A DNA stretch of 64,000 nucleotides from Candidatus Accumulibacter cognatus (GCA_013414765.1 CP058708.1:1855553-1919552); one strand, 5' to 3'; positions 35,488 to 45,699 are shown, counted from the stretch's first letter. The notes: generated from the sequence alone by a model not told the origin. Program-made: numbers and translations.

Positions 35488-35758
35488 CTCTCTCCTTACA
35501 GTTGAACAGGTAGCGAGTCAGTCCCGTTAACGGTCATGGCGATACCGACACCCCACGTCCGGAAGTCATGGCGGTTAGGGATGGCCTGCCGATGGAGACT
35601 ATTCAGCAAACAAGATCCAATGCTATATTGGGTCTCCGGAAGATTGTATCCTCCCGCAACCGTCGGTGGCCGGTGCCTCATGCTTTGCGGCTGATCCGTG
35701 TGGGCGCCTCTTTCCAGCCTGTCCGCACCAGCCACATGATCCTAAGGCGCAGTTGTAA

Positions 35759-36145
35759 ATGTGGAAATCAATTCTTGCCATCGCCGTCGGTGCTGCGTTC
35801 GGCGCACTATTGCGCTGGCAACTCGGGATCAGGCTCAACGCATTTTTTCCAACCATCCCACCCGGCACGCTGGTCGCGAACCTGATCGGTGCCTACGTGA
35901 TCGGTCTGGCGATTGCTTTCTTCGCCTCTTTCTCGGCCTTCTCCCCGGAATGGCGTCTGCTGGTGATTACCGGATTCTGCGGCGGGTTGACCACTTTCTC
36001 GACTTTTTCCGCCGAACTGGTAACACTGCTGCAGCAGGGGCGTGTCTTGTGGGCTCTCGGTATTGTCGCGGCGCATGTCGTGGGCTCGGTTCTCATGACT
36101 ATTGCCGGCATGGCCACCATCGTCTGGGCAAGGATTTGGATCTGA
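35759..36145 (+). CDS. crcB: Fluoride channel CrcB (Fluc)
   Basis: A 128-aa small membrane protein with four hydrophobic helices. The motifs [27 protein letters not shown] and [15 protein letters not shown] contain the Asn, Thr and Phe positions conserved in Fluc proteins that let fluoride leave the cell. The 271-bp upstream gap shows no convincing fluoride riboswitch. A DUF190 gene follows, as is common for crcB. Confidence 0.95.
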   Translation: MWKSILAIAVGAAFGALLRWQLGIRLNAFFPTIPPGTLVANLIGAYVIGLAIAFFASFSAFSPEWRLLVITGFCGGLTTFSTFSAELVTLLQQGRVLWALGIVAAHVVGSVLMTIAGMATIVWARIWI

Positions 36146-36208
36146 TGCTACCCCACAGGGCAGGTAGGAGTGACGCAACAAAGCGGGTTCAAGGACAGGG
36201 TGACAAGC

Positions 36209-36562
36209 ATGGAAGGCGCATTTTTGAGATTTTACGTCAGTGAACGCGAGGCATGTCACGGTGTTCTGCTCTGGGAGTGGTTGCTCGAACGAGGCAACCA
36301 ACTCGGAATCCGGGGCGGCTCGGCGTTCCGGTCGATTGGTGGTTTCGGGCGACGCCATGCCTTGCATGAAGACCGTTTCTTTGAACTGGCAGGAAGCGGT
36401 GGTATCGAGGTCGAGTTCGTGGTTACCGAGGAAGAAGGAAAACGCCTGCTCGATCTGATTCGCCGGGAGAATTTCCGCATCTTTTACACGCGCATCCCGG
36501 CCCAGTTCGCGATCATTAATCCGGATGTCCAAGACCCGCCGGGCATGAGCACTGACGATTGA
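36209..36562 (+). CDS. DUF190 domain protein
   Basis: A 117-aa PII-like fold protein (DUF190). MEGAFLRFYVSEREACHG, WLLERGNQLGIRGGSAFRSIGGFG and HEDRFFELAG followed by VEFVVTEEEGKRLLDLI follow the family pattern. The frame is open from a GTG at 36170, but the conserved domain begins at ATG 36209. DUF190 often accompanies crcB and is thought to act in the same process; its ligand is not known to me. Confidence 0.85.
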   Translation: MEGAFLRFYVSEREACHGVLLWEWLLERGNQLGIRGGSAFRSIGGFGRRHALHEDRFFELAGSGGIEVEFVVTEEEGKRLLDLIRRENFRIFYTRIPAQFAIINPDVQDPPGMSTDD

Positions 36563-36572
36563 CGCAAAAGCC

Positions 36573-37745
36573 GTGAATATGCTCGGAAGCCTGCGTGAAT
36601 TGCCGCGAACCGTCTGGCTGCTCGGCTTGGTAAGTTTTTTCAACGATTCCACCAGCGAGCTGATCTACCCGCTGCTGCCGATTTACCTAGCCTCGGTATT
36701 GATGGCCGGCCCGAAGGCCTTGGGCATCATCGAGGGGATTGCTGAAGCCACAGGGAGTCTGCTCAAACTTCTTTCCGGCGTGCTCGCGGATCGTCGCGGC
36801 TCGGCCAAGCCCTGGGTGGTTGGCGGCTATGCGCTGGCTGCGATCGCACGCCCGCTGCTGGCCTTCGCCACTTCCTGGCCGATACTGCTGTTGCTGCGCT
36901 TTGCCGACCGGGTCGGCAAGGGCTTGCGAAGTTCGCCGCGGGATGCACTGCTGGCGTTGACGGTGGATCCGAGCCGGCGCGGACTGGCCTTCGGATTTCA
37001 TCGTGCACTGGACAACGCCGGGGCCGTCGTCGGGCCGCTGCTGGCGGCCTGGCTTCTCGCCGAGCGAGTACCATTGGCAGACATTTTTCTTTGGGCTGCG
37101 CTGGGGGGTGCGATCACGGTTGCCCTGACGCTGGCGGTCAGGGAACCGCAGCGGAACGCAGCGACGCCAGGGAAGCCCTTCAGCTGGACACTGCACGGCT
37201 TGCCGTCACCGTTCAAACGTTACCTGGGGGTACTGGCGCTATTCACCCTGGGCAACTCGTCGAACATATTCCTGCTGCTGCGGGCAAAGGAACTCGGTCT
37301 TGCCGAATACCAGATACCACTGCTCTGGGCGCTGGTGTCCTGCATCGCAGCGCTCTTTTCCACGCCGCTCTCGGCATTGTCCGACAGGCTCGGCCGCACC
37401 CGTCTGATTGTCGGCGGCTGGAGTGTCTATAGTATTTTCTACTTGCTGCTCGGGATGAATCCGCAGCCTCTGTTGCTGTGGCCGCTGTTCGCGTTCTACG
37501 GCCTGTTCCTGGCTGCGACCGAAGGGGCAGAGAAGGCGCTGATCGCTGACCTGGTGGGCAAGGAAATGCTGGGCACCGCTTACGGCTGGTTCAACCTGAC
37601 AACGGGTCTTCTGCTGCTGCCTGCCTCGGTGATCTTCGGCGGCTTGTGGCAATCCGTCAGTCCGCTCGTGGCTTTCGCCTTCTCTGCGGCCTGTGCTTGG
37701 TTGGCGGCGCTTCTGCTGCACCTGTGGGTGCTGCGGCGGAGTTGA
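36573..37745 (+). CDS. MFS transporter
   Basis: A 390-aa major facilitator protein with about twelve helices. The first half carries FFNDSTSELIYPLLPIYLA and the loop motif GVLADRRGSAKPWVVGGY; DRVGKGLRSSPRDALLAL is a typical intracellular loop of this subgroup. The substrate is unknown. It starts 10 nt after the DUF190 gene, so crcB, DUF190 and this gene may be one transcript. GTG 36573 is used; ATG 36579 is equally possible. Confidence 0.88.
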   Translation: MNMLGSLRELPRTVWLLGLVSFFNDSTSELIYPLLPIYLASVLMAGPKALGIIEGIAEATGSLLKLLSGVLADRRGSAKPWVVGGYALAAIARPLLAFATSWPILLLLRFADRVGKGLRSSPRDALLALTVDPSRRGLAFGFHRALDNAGAVVGPLLAAWLLAERVPLADIFLWAALGGAITVALTLAVREPQRNAATPGKPFSWTLHGLPSPFKRYLGVLALFTLGNSSNIFLLLRAKELGLAEYQIPLLWALVSCIAALFSTPLSALSDRLGRTRLIVGGWSVYSIFYLLLGMNPQPLLLWPLFAFYGLFLAATEGAEKALIADLVGKEMLGTAYGWFNLTTGLLLLPASVIFGGLWQSVSPLVAFAFSAACAWLAALLLHLWVLRRS

Positions 37746-37778
37746 TCAGGATACATATTTTCAGCGAACCGTGACCGC

Positions 37779-38522
37779 CTACTCCTGCAAAGCCGCTTGC
37801 TGTTGCCGGTAGGCGGCATGGAAAATGTTCCAGTCGCCATCATTCCAGCCGTCGGTGTGGCGCAGCAACTGATCGAGATCATGCCTGCGCACGCGCTCAC
37901 GGCTGATGCCCTGGCGCAGCTTTTCCAGATCGATGAAACGAACGTCACTTTCCTGATAGGTGTTACCCATTGCCGGCATGCGACGGACAAACACATGCTT
38001 GCCATACAGACAACTGTGTTGCAGGCCATGATGATGGAGGCGGGCGCAGGCACGGGCAGTGGCGGTGATCAGGGATTGGCGCTGCAATGGCTCGCCATTT
38101 CCAGCTGTGACATTCCACTCATCGAGGCTGATGAAGCTGTCGAGCGCGCGCGTCACCAGAATCGCACGCCAGCGGGCGGATTCCTGCCGGTCGCCGTAAT
38201 AGAGTGCCTCGACGGTGCCGACTTGGTGTGCGCCAAGGCGCAGGATGTTCAGGTACTCGCGGTAGAAGGTCGGGATGCCGCGCCACGGGTGACGTAGCGT
38301 TCGGCACAGGTGGTTTTCCTGTCGTTTAAGGAAGATGGCGCTGCCATCATTGAGCACATGTCGGCTGACACCACTCCAGCCGCCACGGCGTTCATTGGGG
38401 GCTTCATGCCAGTCGGAGCTGAGTGACCACAGCCCTTCGAAGTCGGCGAGCTGGCTGGCGCTCAGTTGCTCGCGCGCCAGCTGGTCCGGAAACAGATCAC
38501 GAGCCTTCACCGGGAATACCAT
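37779..38522 (-). CDS. Lipopolysaccharide kinase-like (WaaP/InaA family) protein
   Basis: A 247-aa kinase-fold protein. GGWSGVSRHVLNDGSAIFLKRQE resembles the WaaP/InaA nucleotide and Lys region, FYREYLNILRL the helix-C Glu, RLHHHGLQHSCLYGKHVFV the catalytic loop and VRFIDLEKLRQG the metal-binding Asp. Family members phosphorylate the LPS core. It lies 12 nt after the methyltransferase gene on the same strand and is probably co-transcribed with it. Confidence 0.85.
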   Translation of the reverse strand: MVFPVKARDLFPDQLAREQLSASQLADFEGLWSLSSDWHEAPNERRGGWSGVSRHVLNDGSAIFLKRQENHLCRTLRHPWRGIPTFYREYLNILRLGAHQVGTVEALYYGDRQESARWRAILVTRALDSFISLDEWNVTAGNGEPLQRQSLITATARACARLHHHGLQHSCLYGKHVFVRRMPAMGNTYQESDVRFIDLEKLRQGISRERVRRHDLDQLLRHTDGWNDGDWNIFHAAYRQQQAALQE

Positions 38523-38534
38523 GCGATGCAGAGG

Positions 38535-39218
38535 TTAGACGGCTTTCTTGCGCAGGACGTAGGTGCGCCACATGAACAGGCGGGGCAGGAAATCGATGTG
38601 GCCGACGATCTCGAAGCCGGCATTACGGCACTCACGTTCGAACTGGGCGCGCTGTACGACGAAGCGGTTGTCGCTCATTTCGCCTTGTTGCAGGCGTTTC
38701 TGTTCAAGTCGGCGGCGGCGCCAGGCCTTGTAGTTGCCATCGACCCACAGCGACAGCACCACCGTATCGCGGGTCACGCGACGAAATTCCTTCAGCATTG
38801 CGAGGCGGTTGGCCGATTCGCCAATGTGGTGCATGAGGCGAATCGAGAAGATGCAGTCGACACCGTTGTCGGGCAAGGTAATCTCGAAGGCGGAACACTG
38901 CAACAGACGGAAACGCCGAACTACGGCCGGGTCACGGACTTTTCTGGCGACTTCGAGCATGGCTGCGCTGTAATCGGCGGCCAGCAGTTCGCGTTGTGGG
39001 TTCTCGGCCAGCATGGACCAGAAGCGCCCCGTGCCACAGGGCAGGTCAAGCACCGACACCGGGTTGCCGGCCAGGGCCAGGGCGCGGGCGGCCATGCGGT
39101 GCTCCATGCGGTCAGAGAGCTTTTTCTCGTTGTGCTTCCGGAAGTACTCCTGCGAATGGGTGTCGGTGTACTTGTCCGAAAAGGACAGGTGAATGGCCGG
39201 TTTCTGCTGGTCGCTCAT
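38535..39218 (-). CDS. Class I SAM-dependent methyltransferase
   Basis: A 227-aa methyltransferase. Motif I SVLDLPCGTGRFWSMLAE and DYSAAMLEVARK form the SAM-binding core, followed by VDCIFSIRLMHHIGE and LKEFRRVTRDTVVLSLW. The C-terminal part ends near FLPRLFMWRTYVLRKKAV. The substrate is unknown; pairing with a WaaP-like kinase suggests envelope glycolipid modification, which is inference. Confidence 0.85.
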   Translation of the reverse strand: MSDQQKPAIHLSFSDKYTDTHSQEYFRKHNEKKLSDRMEHRMAARALALAGNPVSVLDLPCGTGRFWSMLAENPQRELLAADYSAAMLEVARKVRDPAVVRRFRLLQCSAFEITLPDNGVDCIFSIRLMHHIGESANRLAMLKEFRRVTRDTVVLSLWVDGNYKAWRRRRLEQKRLQQGEMSDNRFVVQRAQFERECRNAGFEIVGHIDFLPRLFMWRTYVLRKKAV

Positions 39219-39318
39219 GTCATCGCTTGGCGTAGGGGGGCGTGGTGTGGCGGGTGTTTAGTGGAAGGCCAAGCATACCATAGAGCCGGCTGTCGGCACT
39301 GTCGGCAGGGCCCTTGCC

Positions 39319-39645
39319 TCAGGGCAATTGCATGAATGTTTTGTACGTAGAAACGACGTTCAATGGAATTTTTCCCTTGATTGTCCGCTCGCGAGTGAGC
39401 ACTGTGAATGACTTCCGGTCAGGACAGAGGTCAGGTGCGTGCAGGCAGTCGACCGGGTTGAAAACGTGGCAGCTGCGGACTTCGAACCGGCTGTGATCTT
39501 TCTCGACGACTTCGTGAAAATGATGCGTCGTTTTGTCTGAAACCGCTTCGAAGGCGCCGACCAAATCCTTGAGCGACGCGGCCAGGGTGTGCTGATTGTC
39601 CTTGACCGGCAGGATATAAAGCGTAAGGCAACCTCCCGAAGAATG
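39319..39645 (-). pseudogene. ISAs1-family transposase remnant
   Basis: Reading from 39645 downwards, the frame gives YILPVKDNQHTLAASLKDL, HEVVEKDHSRFEVRSCHVF and CPDRKSFTVLTRERTIKGK in that order, matching the C-terminal half of ISAs1/H-repeat transposases (KDNQ, EKDHGRxExR, TIxGK). The N-terminal half is missing behind an in-frame stop at 39646-39648. Similarity ends after TIKGK near 39370, before the C-terminal DDE helix. Confidence 0.65.
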
Positions 39646-39777
39646 TCAGTACTCCAGGATCTTCTGGGCGCCACCAAGCCGTGGCTTGAACGCCGACTGC
39701 GCGAGCCTGGGTTGCTTCTCGGAGTGGACGACGCGGAATCGATGAAGAAATTGCGCGCAGGCTTTGATGTAGCATGA
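39643..39777 (+). CDS. Possible short ORF of unknown function
   Basis: A 44-residue open frame (MSVLQDLLGATKPWLERRLR and on to KKLRAGFDVA) with protein-like composition, ending 33 nt before the winged-helix remnant. It could be a small gene, the tail of a lost gene, or chance. The frame is open back to 39589. Confidence 0.25.
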   Translation: MSVLQDLLGATKPWLERRLREPGLLLGVDDAESMKKLRAGFDVA

Positions 39778-39810
39778 TCGGCTTCAATCGTATTGAAACC
39801 GGCTACAAAC

Positions 39811-39894
39811 ATGCTCGCCCCACTTTTATTCGGCAACTACCGTCAGCAAGTCCTCGCCCGCTTGCTGCTGCTCCCTGAACATCGCTATTCTTGA
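39811..39894 (+). pseudogene. Truncated winged-helix regulator, N-terminal remnant
   Basis: ATG 39811 opens 27 codons, [20 protein letters not shown] and then LPEHRYS before TGA. This resembles the start of winged-helix/nucleotidyltransferase-type regulators, which continue with a VREIARLTG helix-turn-helix. Here the frame stops before the recognition helices, so the gene is broken. Confidence 0.45.
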
Positions 39895-40218
39895 GGCTGA
39901 TGAAGGCGAACGAGCGCCTGAAGCTGCTGGTGGCGAAGCGCCGTTGCCAACGGTTCGGCCGGGGTTCCGTACGCATGGCGGGGCCGCTGGGCCAACTGGT
40001 GGAACGTGAAAGCGGCGAGGCCGAGGCCGCCACTCACCTTGATCCCCGCACCCCATCGCGCTGTTCCCGGATACCCCGTGCCCTGCCAGACCCGTTCTCC
40101 CGGAGACTTCTGTCCACGGAACTGAGGGCACCGCCTGCGACCCGATGGCAAGCGCGATACTCCTGGTTGTGTTAATGCCCGTAGATTGCTGAACTGGTGA
40201 TCGTCGCCAGACGTTCTG

Positions 40219-40361
40219 CGGACCGACGCGCGACGCCGGTGGCAGAATGGATGACTGCTCGACGACACTTGGCTTCCCCTTGTCGTTGAGGAAGGAAAGC
40301 AGCGCCTCGCCGACACCGAGTTCGGGAATCGCCGTCTCGGTGTCGAACTTCGGGTTCAGGC
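40219..40361 (-). pseudogene. HerA-like (DUF853/YjgR) ATPase internal fragment
   Basis: The reverse strand encodes about 47 residues beginning [20 protein letters not shown] and then [20 protein letters not shown] and PPASRVGP. This matches an internal segment of DUF853/HerA-type ATPases. There is no start codon, no Walker motifs, and similarity ends after RVGP. It begins only about 6 nt beyond the proB stop codon, so a deletion joined the two. Confidence 0.5.
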
Positions 40362-40366
40362 GGTGG

Positions 40367-41485
40367 TCAGGTGAGAATCAGGTTGTCGCGATGGATGATC
40401 TCGGGCTCGTCAATATAGCCGAGAATGTCTTCGATATCCTGGCTGGCGCGGCGTGCGATACGCCGACCATCGCTGCTGCCGTAGTTGACCAGGCCGCGGG
40501 CAACTTCGATGCCTTCGCTGGAGACGCAGGCAACCGCTGCGCCGCGTTCGAAGTCGCCCTGAACCGTCAGGACGCCAATCGGCAGGAGGCTTTTCCCATC
40601 TCTGAGCGCATGGATGGCGCCGCCATCGAGGATCAGTTTCCCATTCAGCTGCAGGTGGTCTGCAAGCCATTGCTTGCGTGCCGTGAGCGGCGGAGTTTCC
40701 GAGACCAGCAAGGTTCCGAGCGGCTCCCCACGTGCCAGTCGAACAATGACGTCGGTCTCGCGCCCGCTGGCGATGACGGTGTGTGCGCCACTGCGTGCCG
40801 CGCGCTTTGCGGCAATTACCTTGGTGATCATGCCACCTTTACCGAATGCGCTGCCGACGCCGCCGGCCATCGCTTCCAGGGCGGGATTGCCGGCCCGCGC
40901 TTCACTGATCAGCGTGGCGGTCGCGTCTTTGCGGGGGTCGGCGGTGAACAAGCCTTGCTGATCGGTGAGAATGAGCAGGCAATCGGCTTCGATGAGATTG
41001 GCCACCAGCGCGCCAAGCGTGTCATTGTCACCGAATTTGATTTCGTCGGTCACGACGGTGTCGTTCTCATTGATGATGGGCACCACGCCGAGCTGCAGGA
41101 GAGTGCTCAGCGTCGAGCGGGCATTGAGGTAGCGCTTGCGGTCGGCGAGGTCGTCATGGGTGAGCAGGATCTGCGCGGTATGCAGGTGGTAGCGGGCAAA
41201 AGCGCGCTCATAAACCTGCGCCAGTCCCATCTGGCCGACGGCCGCAGCCGCCTGCAGCTCATGCACGGCGCGCGGGCGTTTGTGCCAGCCCAGACGTTGC
41301 AGGCCGCAGGCAATCGCTCCCGAAGAGACAAGAACGACCTGTCTCCCGGTTGCGCATAACTCGGAGATCTGTCTTGCCCACTCATCGATGGCCGCCAGGT
41401 CAAGACCTTCGCCGTTGTTGGTGACCAGTGCCGAACCAACTTTAATGACCAGCCGGCGGGCAGAAGAAGTACGGGTGGTGGCCAT
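40367..41485 (-). CDS. proB: Glutamate 5-kinase ProB
   Basis: A 372-aa enzyme for the first step of proline synthesis, phosphorylating glutamate. The amino acid kinase domain ([66 protein letters not shown]) is followed by a C-terminal PUA domain ([31 protein letters not shown]). It lies 2 nt after obgE, an order seen in many betaproteobacteria (rplU-rpmA-obgE-proB). Confidence 0.95.
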   Translation of the reverse strand: MATTRTSSARRLVIKVGSALVTNNGEGLDLAAIDEWARQISELCATGRQVVLVSSGAIACGLQRLGWHKRPRAVHELQAAAAVGQMGLAQVYERAFARYHLHTAQILLTHDDLADRKRYLNARSTLSTLLQLGVVPIINENDTVVTDEIKFGDNDTLGALVANLIEADCLLILTDQQGLFTADPRKDATATLISEARAGNPALEAMAGGVGSAFGKGGMITKVIAAKRAARSGAHTVIASGRETDVIVRLARGEPLGTLLVSETPPLTARKQWLADHLQLNGKLILDGGAIHALRDGKSLLPIGVLTVQGDFERGAAVACVSSEGIEVARGLVNYGSSDGRRIARRASQDIEDILGYIDEPEIIHRDNLILT

Positions 41486-41487
41486 GT

Positions 41488-42651
<1,164 letters not shown>

Positions 42652-42687
42652 CGTGCAGGGCTGGCTGGCCTTGGCTGCCAGCGTGGT

Positions 42688-42951
42688 TCAGACGGCAACC
42701 GGGATGATACTGACGGTGCGCCGGTTCAGCGCTCCCTTGATCGCGAACTGCACGTGCCCATCGATCAGCGCGAATAGGGTGTGGTCCTTTCCAATGCCCA
42801 TATTATCGCCGGGATGATAGGCGGTGCCACGCTGGCGAACGATGATGTTGCCAGCGCGCACCAGCTGCCCCCCGTAGCGTTTGACACCCAGACGTTTTGC
42901 TTCCGAGTCGCGGCCGTTACGTACGCTGCCGCCTGCTTTCTTGTGTGCCAT
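42688..42951 (-). CDS. rpmA: 50S ribosomal protein L27
   Basis: An 87-aa ribosomal protein with the invariant start [20 protein letters not shown], then [20 protein letters not shown] and [19 protein letters not shown]27 reaches the peptidyl-transferase centre. It follows rplU after 19 nt. Confidence 0.97.
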   Translation of the reverse strand: MAHKKAGGSVRNGRDSEAKRLGVKRYGGQLVRAGNIIVRQRGTAYHPGDNMGIGKDHTLFALIDGHVQFAIKGALNRRTVSIIPVAV

Positions 42952-42970
42952 GAGTCAAGTTCCTTCCAAG

Positions 42971-43306
42971 TCAGGCCGAGGGTTCGAGCTTAGAGCCATC
43001 GGCGATGGCGTCAACGCGAATTTCGGTGTAATTCTGGCGATGCCCCTGATGCTTCATCGAGTGCTTGCGACGGCGCATCTTGAAAATCCGGATCTTGTCG
43101 TGACGACCATGCGACAGCACAGTGACCCTGACCGTGGCGCCGCTGACGATTGGCGTGCCGACCTGCACGGTCTCGCCCTCGCCAACCATGAGAACCTGAT
43201 CAAGGGTGAGTTCTGCGCCAACTTCTGCCGGTATCTGTTCTATTTTCAATTTTTCGCCGCTGACAACCCGATACTGCTTGCCACCGGTTTTTATGACCGC
43301 GTACAT
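42971..43306 (-). CDS. rplU: 50S ribosomal protein L21
   Basis: A 111-aa ribosomal protein beginning [20 protein letters not shown], with [20 protein letters not shown] in the basic RNA-binding region. ATG 43306 is the family start; the frame extends to 43330. It is the first gene of rplU-rpmA-obgE-proB. Confidence 0.97.
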   Translation of the reverse strand: MYAVIKTGGKQYRVVSGEKLKIEQIPAEVGAELTLDQVLMVGEGETVQVGTPIVSGATVRVTVLSHGRHDKIRIFKMRRRKHSMKHQGHRQNYTEIRVDAIADGSKLEPSA

Positions 43307-43340
43307 GTTGGACTCCAAATAACAATGCAAAGAACCGCAT

Positions 43341-43369
43341 ATTGTAAGTATTCATTGGTGCATCGTCAA
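43341..43369 (-). promoter_or_regulatory. Sigma-70 promoter of rplU
   Basis: On the reverse strand TTGACG (43364-43369) and TACAAT (43341-43346) are separated by exactly 17 nt. Each hexamer is one base off consensus. The start would lie about 28 nt before the rplU ATG. Confidence 0.75.
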
Positions 43370-43497
43370 AGGGTTTGCGTGCTCGGCGTGCTTCCGCCAA
43401 CACCGAGCGCTGCCGGTCTTGAACACTCACCGGTCAAGCCCCAGAATCTCTGCCCGGCAGACCGCTTTCTGCCAAAGTCCATGAATCGCAGCAGGCT

Positions 43498-44208
43498 ATG
43501 CAAACCTCGACCAATCGCCCTTTCCTTTCGCTGATCCTCCCGGTTCTCAATGAAGCGGCGACGATCTGCGAACAATTGGCGTTGCTTCAAGAGTTGCGCA
43601 GTCGCGGCGTCGAACTGCTGCTGGTCGATGGCGGCAGTTGCGACGGGACGCCAGACCTGGCGCGACCTGGGGTCGACCGACTGCTCGAATCGCCTCGTGG
43701 CCGGGCGACGCAGATGAACGCAGGGGCGCACGCTAGCCAGGGTGAGGTGTTGCTCTTTCTGCATGCTGATACCACGCTGCCGCCCGCGGCCGACGAGCTG
43801 ATCCGGGCCGCGATGACTGCCAATGTAGCCTGGGGACGCTTCGACGTGCGTATTGACGGTCACCAGCCACTGCTGCGCGTTGTCGAATCGATGATGAATT
43901 GGCGCTCGCGCTTGAGCGGTATTGCCACCGGTGATCAGGGGATTTTCGTTCGCCGTGAGGTTTTCGAGCGCCTCGGTGGCTATCCAGAACTGCCATTGAT
44001 GGAGGACATCGCCTTGTCCAGGCAGCTCAGGCGAATCGCTCGACCGGCCTGCCTGCGCGAACGGGTACTGACCTCCGGACGACGTTGGCAGAAGCACGGC
44101 GTTCTGCGAACGATTCTGCTGATGTGGCACCTGCGCGCGAGTTATTTTTTTGGCGCGGACCCGCAGCAATTGGCGATTCGCTATGGCTATCGGCCACGCC
44201 AGCGCTGA
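43498..44208 (+). CDS. TIGR04283-type glycosyltransferase
   Basis: A 236-aa GT2-fold enzyme. LSLILPVLNEAATICEQLA, LLLVDGGSCDGTPDLA, RGRATQMNAGA, VLLFLHADTTLPP and GIATGDQGIFVRREVFERLGG follow the TIGR04283 pattern, annotated as arsenosugar-biosynthesis-associated. It overlaps the next gene by 26 nt, and the pair is usually found together. The actual product here is unknown. Confidence 0.88.
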   Translation: MQTSTNRPFLSLILPVLNEAATICEQLALLQELRSRGVELLLVDGGSCDGTPDLARPGVDRLLESPRGRATQMNAGAHASQGEVLLFLHADTTLPPAADELIRAAMTANVAWGRFDVRIDGHQPLLRVVESMMNWRSRLSGIATGDQGIFVRREVFERLGGYPELPLMEDIALSRQLRRIARPACLRERVLTSGRRWQKHGVLRTILLMWHLRASYFFGADPQQLAIRYGYRPRQR

Positions 44209-44872
44209 GTTGCCCGGCATCGCCGTCTTTGCCCGCGCGCCACAGGCCGGTGCTGCCAAGACCCGCCTGATTCCTGCCCTCGGTGCGGCCGCCGCCGCCC
44301 GCCTGCAACGCCGGTTGACGTTGCAGGCACTGACGGTCGCGCAGCATGCGGCGCTCGGCAGGGTAACGCTTTGGGGAGCGCCGGATGACCAGCAGCGCTT
44401 CTTTCGCGCCGTGCAACGCGCTTGCGGCGTTGATCTGCGCAGCCAGTCGGGCTCTGACCTCGGCGCACGCATGGCAGCGGCCTTTGTGGCGCAGGCCGGA
44501 CCATTGCTGCTGATCGGCAGCGATTGTCCGGCGCTGCAGCCGGCACATCTTGTGGCTGCCGCTCAGGTCCTGCTCGACGAGCACCCGCACGGCAAGGATG
44601 CGGTGTTCATTCCCGCAGAAGATGGTGGTTACGTGCTCGTTGGCCTGCGTTGTCCGCAGCCACAGCTTTTCGAGGCCATCGAGTGGGGGAGCGAGCGGGT
44701 CATGGCACAAACGCGGCGCCGCCTGTCCGAGTTGGATCTGAGCTGGATCGAGCTGCCCCGGCTGTGGGACGTCGATCGGCCAGCCGACCTGCTGCGTCTG
44801 GCTACACTGGAAGGATTCGTCGAATGGAACCAAGGAATCCCGGACGCCGGCGGGCTGCGCTGGCGCTGTTGA
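44183..44872 (+). CDS. TIGR04282-type glycosyl/nucleotidyltransferase
   Basis: A 229-aa protein with an MobA-like fold: GIAVFARAPQAGAAKTRLIP, LLLIGSDCPALQPAHL, FIPAEDGGYVLVGLR and LWDVDRPADLLRL. It matches TIGR04282, partner of TIGR04283, in families linked by annotation to arsenosugar synthesis. ATG 44183 lies inside the end of the previous gene. A DUF3047 gene starts before its stop, giving three overlapping genes. Confidence 0.88.
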   Translation: MAIGHASAELPGIAVFARAPQAGAAKTRLIPALGAAAAARLQRRLTLQALTVAQHAALGRVTLWGAPDDQQRFFRAVQRACGVDLRSQSGSDLGARMAAAFVAQAGPLLLIGSDCPALQPAHLVAAAQVLLDEHPHGKDAVFIPAEDGGYVLVGLRCPQPQLFEAIEWGSERVMAQTRRRLSELDLSWIELPRLWDVDRPADLLRLATLEGFVEWNQGIPDAGGLRWRC

Positions 44873-45597
44873 CCACTCCACTCATCGGTGTTGTCGGCGG
44901 GTTTTCGGTGCTGCTGGCACGTGCCGATTTCCGGCGCGTCGTGCTGCCTGGTTTTTCTGGCGGGCTACCGGGAAATCATTTGCCGAAGGAATGGCTGCAC
45001 CAGACCTTGCCCTCGGTCGAACGGCCGAACCGTTTCGATCTGTTGGCCGATGATGGTATCACGGTGCTGCGAGTGATCTCCGATCACTCGGCGTCGAGCC
45101 TGGCGATCGCACAGCGCATCGACCCGACGGCGACGCCCCTGCTCAGATGGCGCTGGTGGGTTTCCAACGCTGTTGCGGGTTCGGATCTGCGGCGCAAGGC
45201 CGGTGATGATTACGCCGCGCGTGTCTATGTTCTGTTCGATCTGCCAGCCGAACGGCTCAGCGTCAGTGACCGCATGAGGATCGCTGCAGCGCGCCTCCTG
45301 TACGGCGCCGAGCTACCGGCGGCAGCGCTGTGCTACGTATGGGGTACGGCACAGGCCGCCGGCGAGTCGGGATGGAATGCTTATAGCGACCGCCTTCGGA
45401 TGATCGTCGTCGATTCCGGCAACGCCCATGCCGGACAATGGCAGGCGGTCGTTCGCGATGTTGCCGCCGATTTTCGCGCTGCCTTCGGCGATCCAGTGCC
45501 GGCGATCTCGGGTGTCGCTCTCGCAGCCGACACCGACAACACCGGCGGGCGAGTCGAAGCACGGTTCAGTGACCTGTGGTTCGAGGCGCGGCCATGA
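44824..45597 (+). CDS. DUF3047 domain protein
   Basis: A 257-aa protein with a basic start and a hydrophobic helix (LALLTTPLIGVVGGFSVLLA), hence exported or anchored. The DUF3047 body shows FDLLADDGITVLRVISDHSA, PLLRWRWWVSN, DDYAARVYVLFDLP and CYVWGTAQAAG, ending with GVALAADTDNTGGRVEARFSD. Function unknown. It overlaps the upstream transferase gene by 49 nt. Confidence 0.85.
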   Translation: MEPRNPGRRRAALALLTTPLIGVVGGFSVLLARADFRRVVLPGFSGGLPGNHLPKEWLHQTLPSVERPNRFDLLADDGITVLRVISDHSASSLAIAQRIDPTATPLLRWRWWVSNAVAGSDLRRKAGDDYAARVYVLFDLPAERLSVSDRMRIAAARLLYGAELPAAALCYVWGTAQAAGESGWNAYSDRLRMIVVDSGNAHAGQWQAVVRDVAADFRAAFGDPVPAISGVALAADTDNTGGRVEARFSDLWFEARP

Positions 45598-45667
45598 AAT
45601 GAATGAAGCCCGCAGGGATCGGTGATCGCCAGGGCCGCGGCTGATGCAATGATGAGCGCACGCAAGG

Positions 45668-45699
45668 CCGGAGCCCGTCCTGCATCAGGATGGCTCCGG
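45668..45699. terminator. Stem-loop between convergent DUF3047 and Tim44-like genes
   Basis: CCGGAGCC pairs with GGCTCCGG, continued after a small bulge by TCCTG with CAGGA around a 3-nt loop. There is no T-run. The position between two converging genes suits a bidirectional transcription barrier. Confidence 0.5.

Larger units (their letters stand above)
39219..40366. other. Gene graveyard between methyltransferase and proB
   Basis: No intact gene is supported across 1,148 bp. Three unrelated protein fragments are recognisable and listed separately: an ISAs1-type transposase tail, the first residues of a winged-helix regulator, and an internal piece of a HerA-like ATPase. The stretch at about 39895-40218 remains unexplained. 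The pattern suggests repeated insertion and deletion. Confidence 0.6.

Noticed and set aside
35488-35758. Fluoride riboswitch upstream of crcB
   Set aside because: GGCGAT and CTGAT-like pieces occur but not in the order or pairing of the crcB motif, so I could not build the pseudoknot.
39760-39836. IS6-type transposase fragment (FNTIEADHA)
   Set aside because: Only about six residues match a common transposase motif and the surrounding translation does not continue it.
39885-40316. 143-aa reverse-strand open frame in the graveyard
   Set aside because: Low-complexity, Arg/Ser-rich translation with no family features; the recognisable HerA piece is in another frame.
43366-44472. 368-aa reverse-strand open frame over two transferase genes
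   Set aside because: Forward frames carry clear TIGR04283 and TIGR04282 motifs; the reverse one has none.
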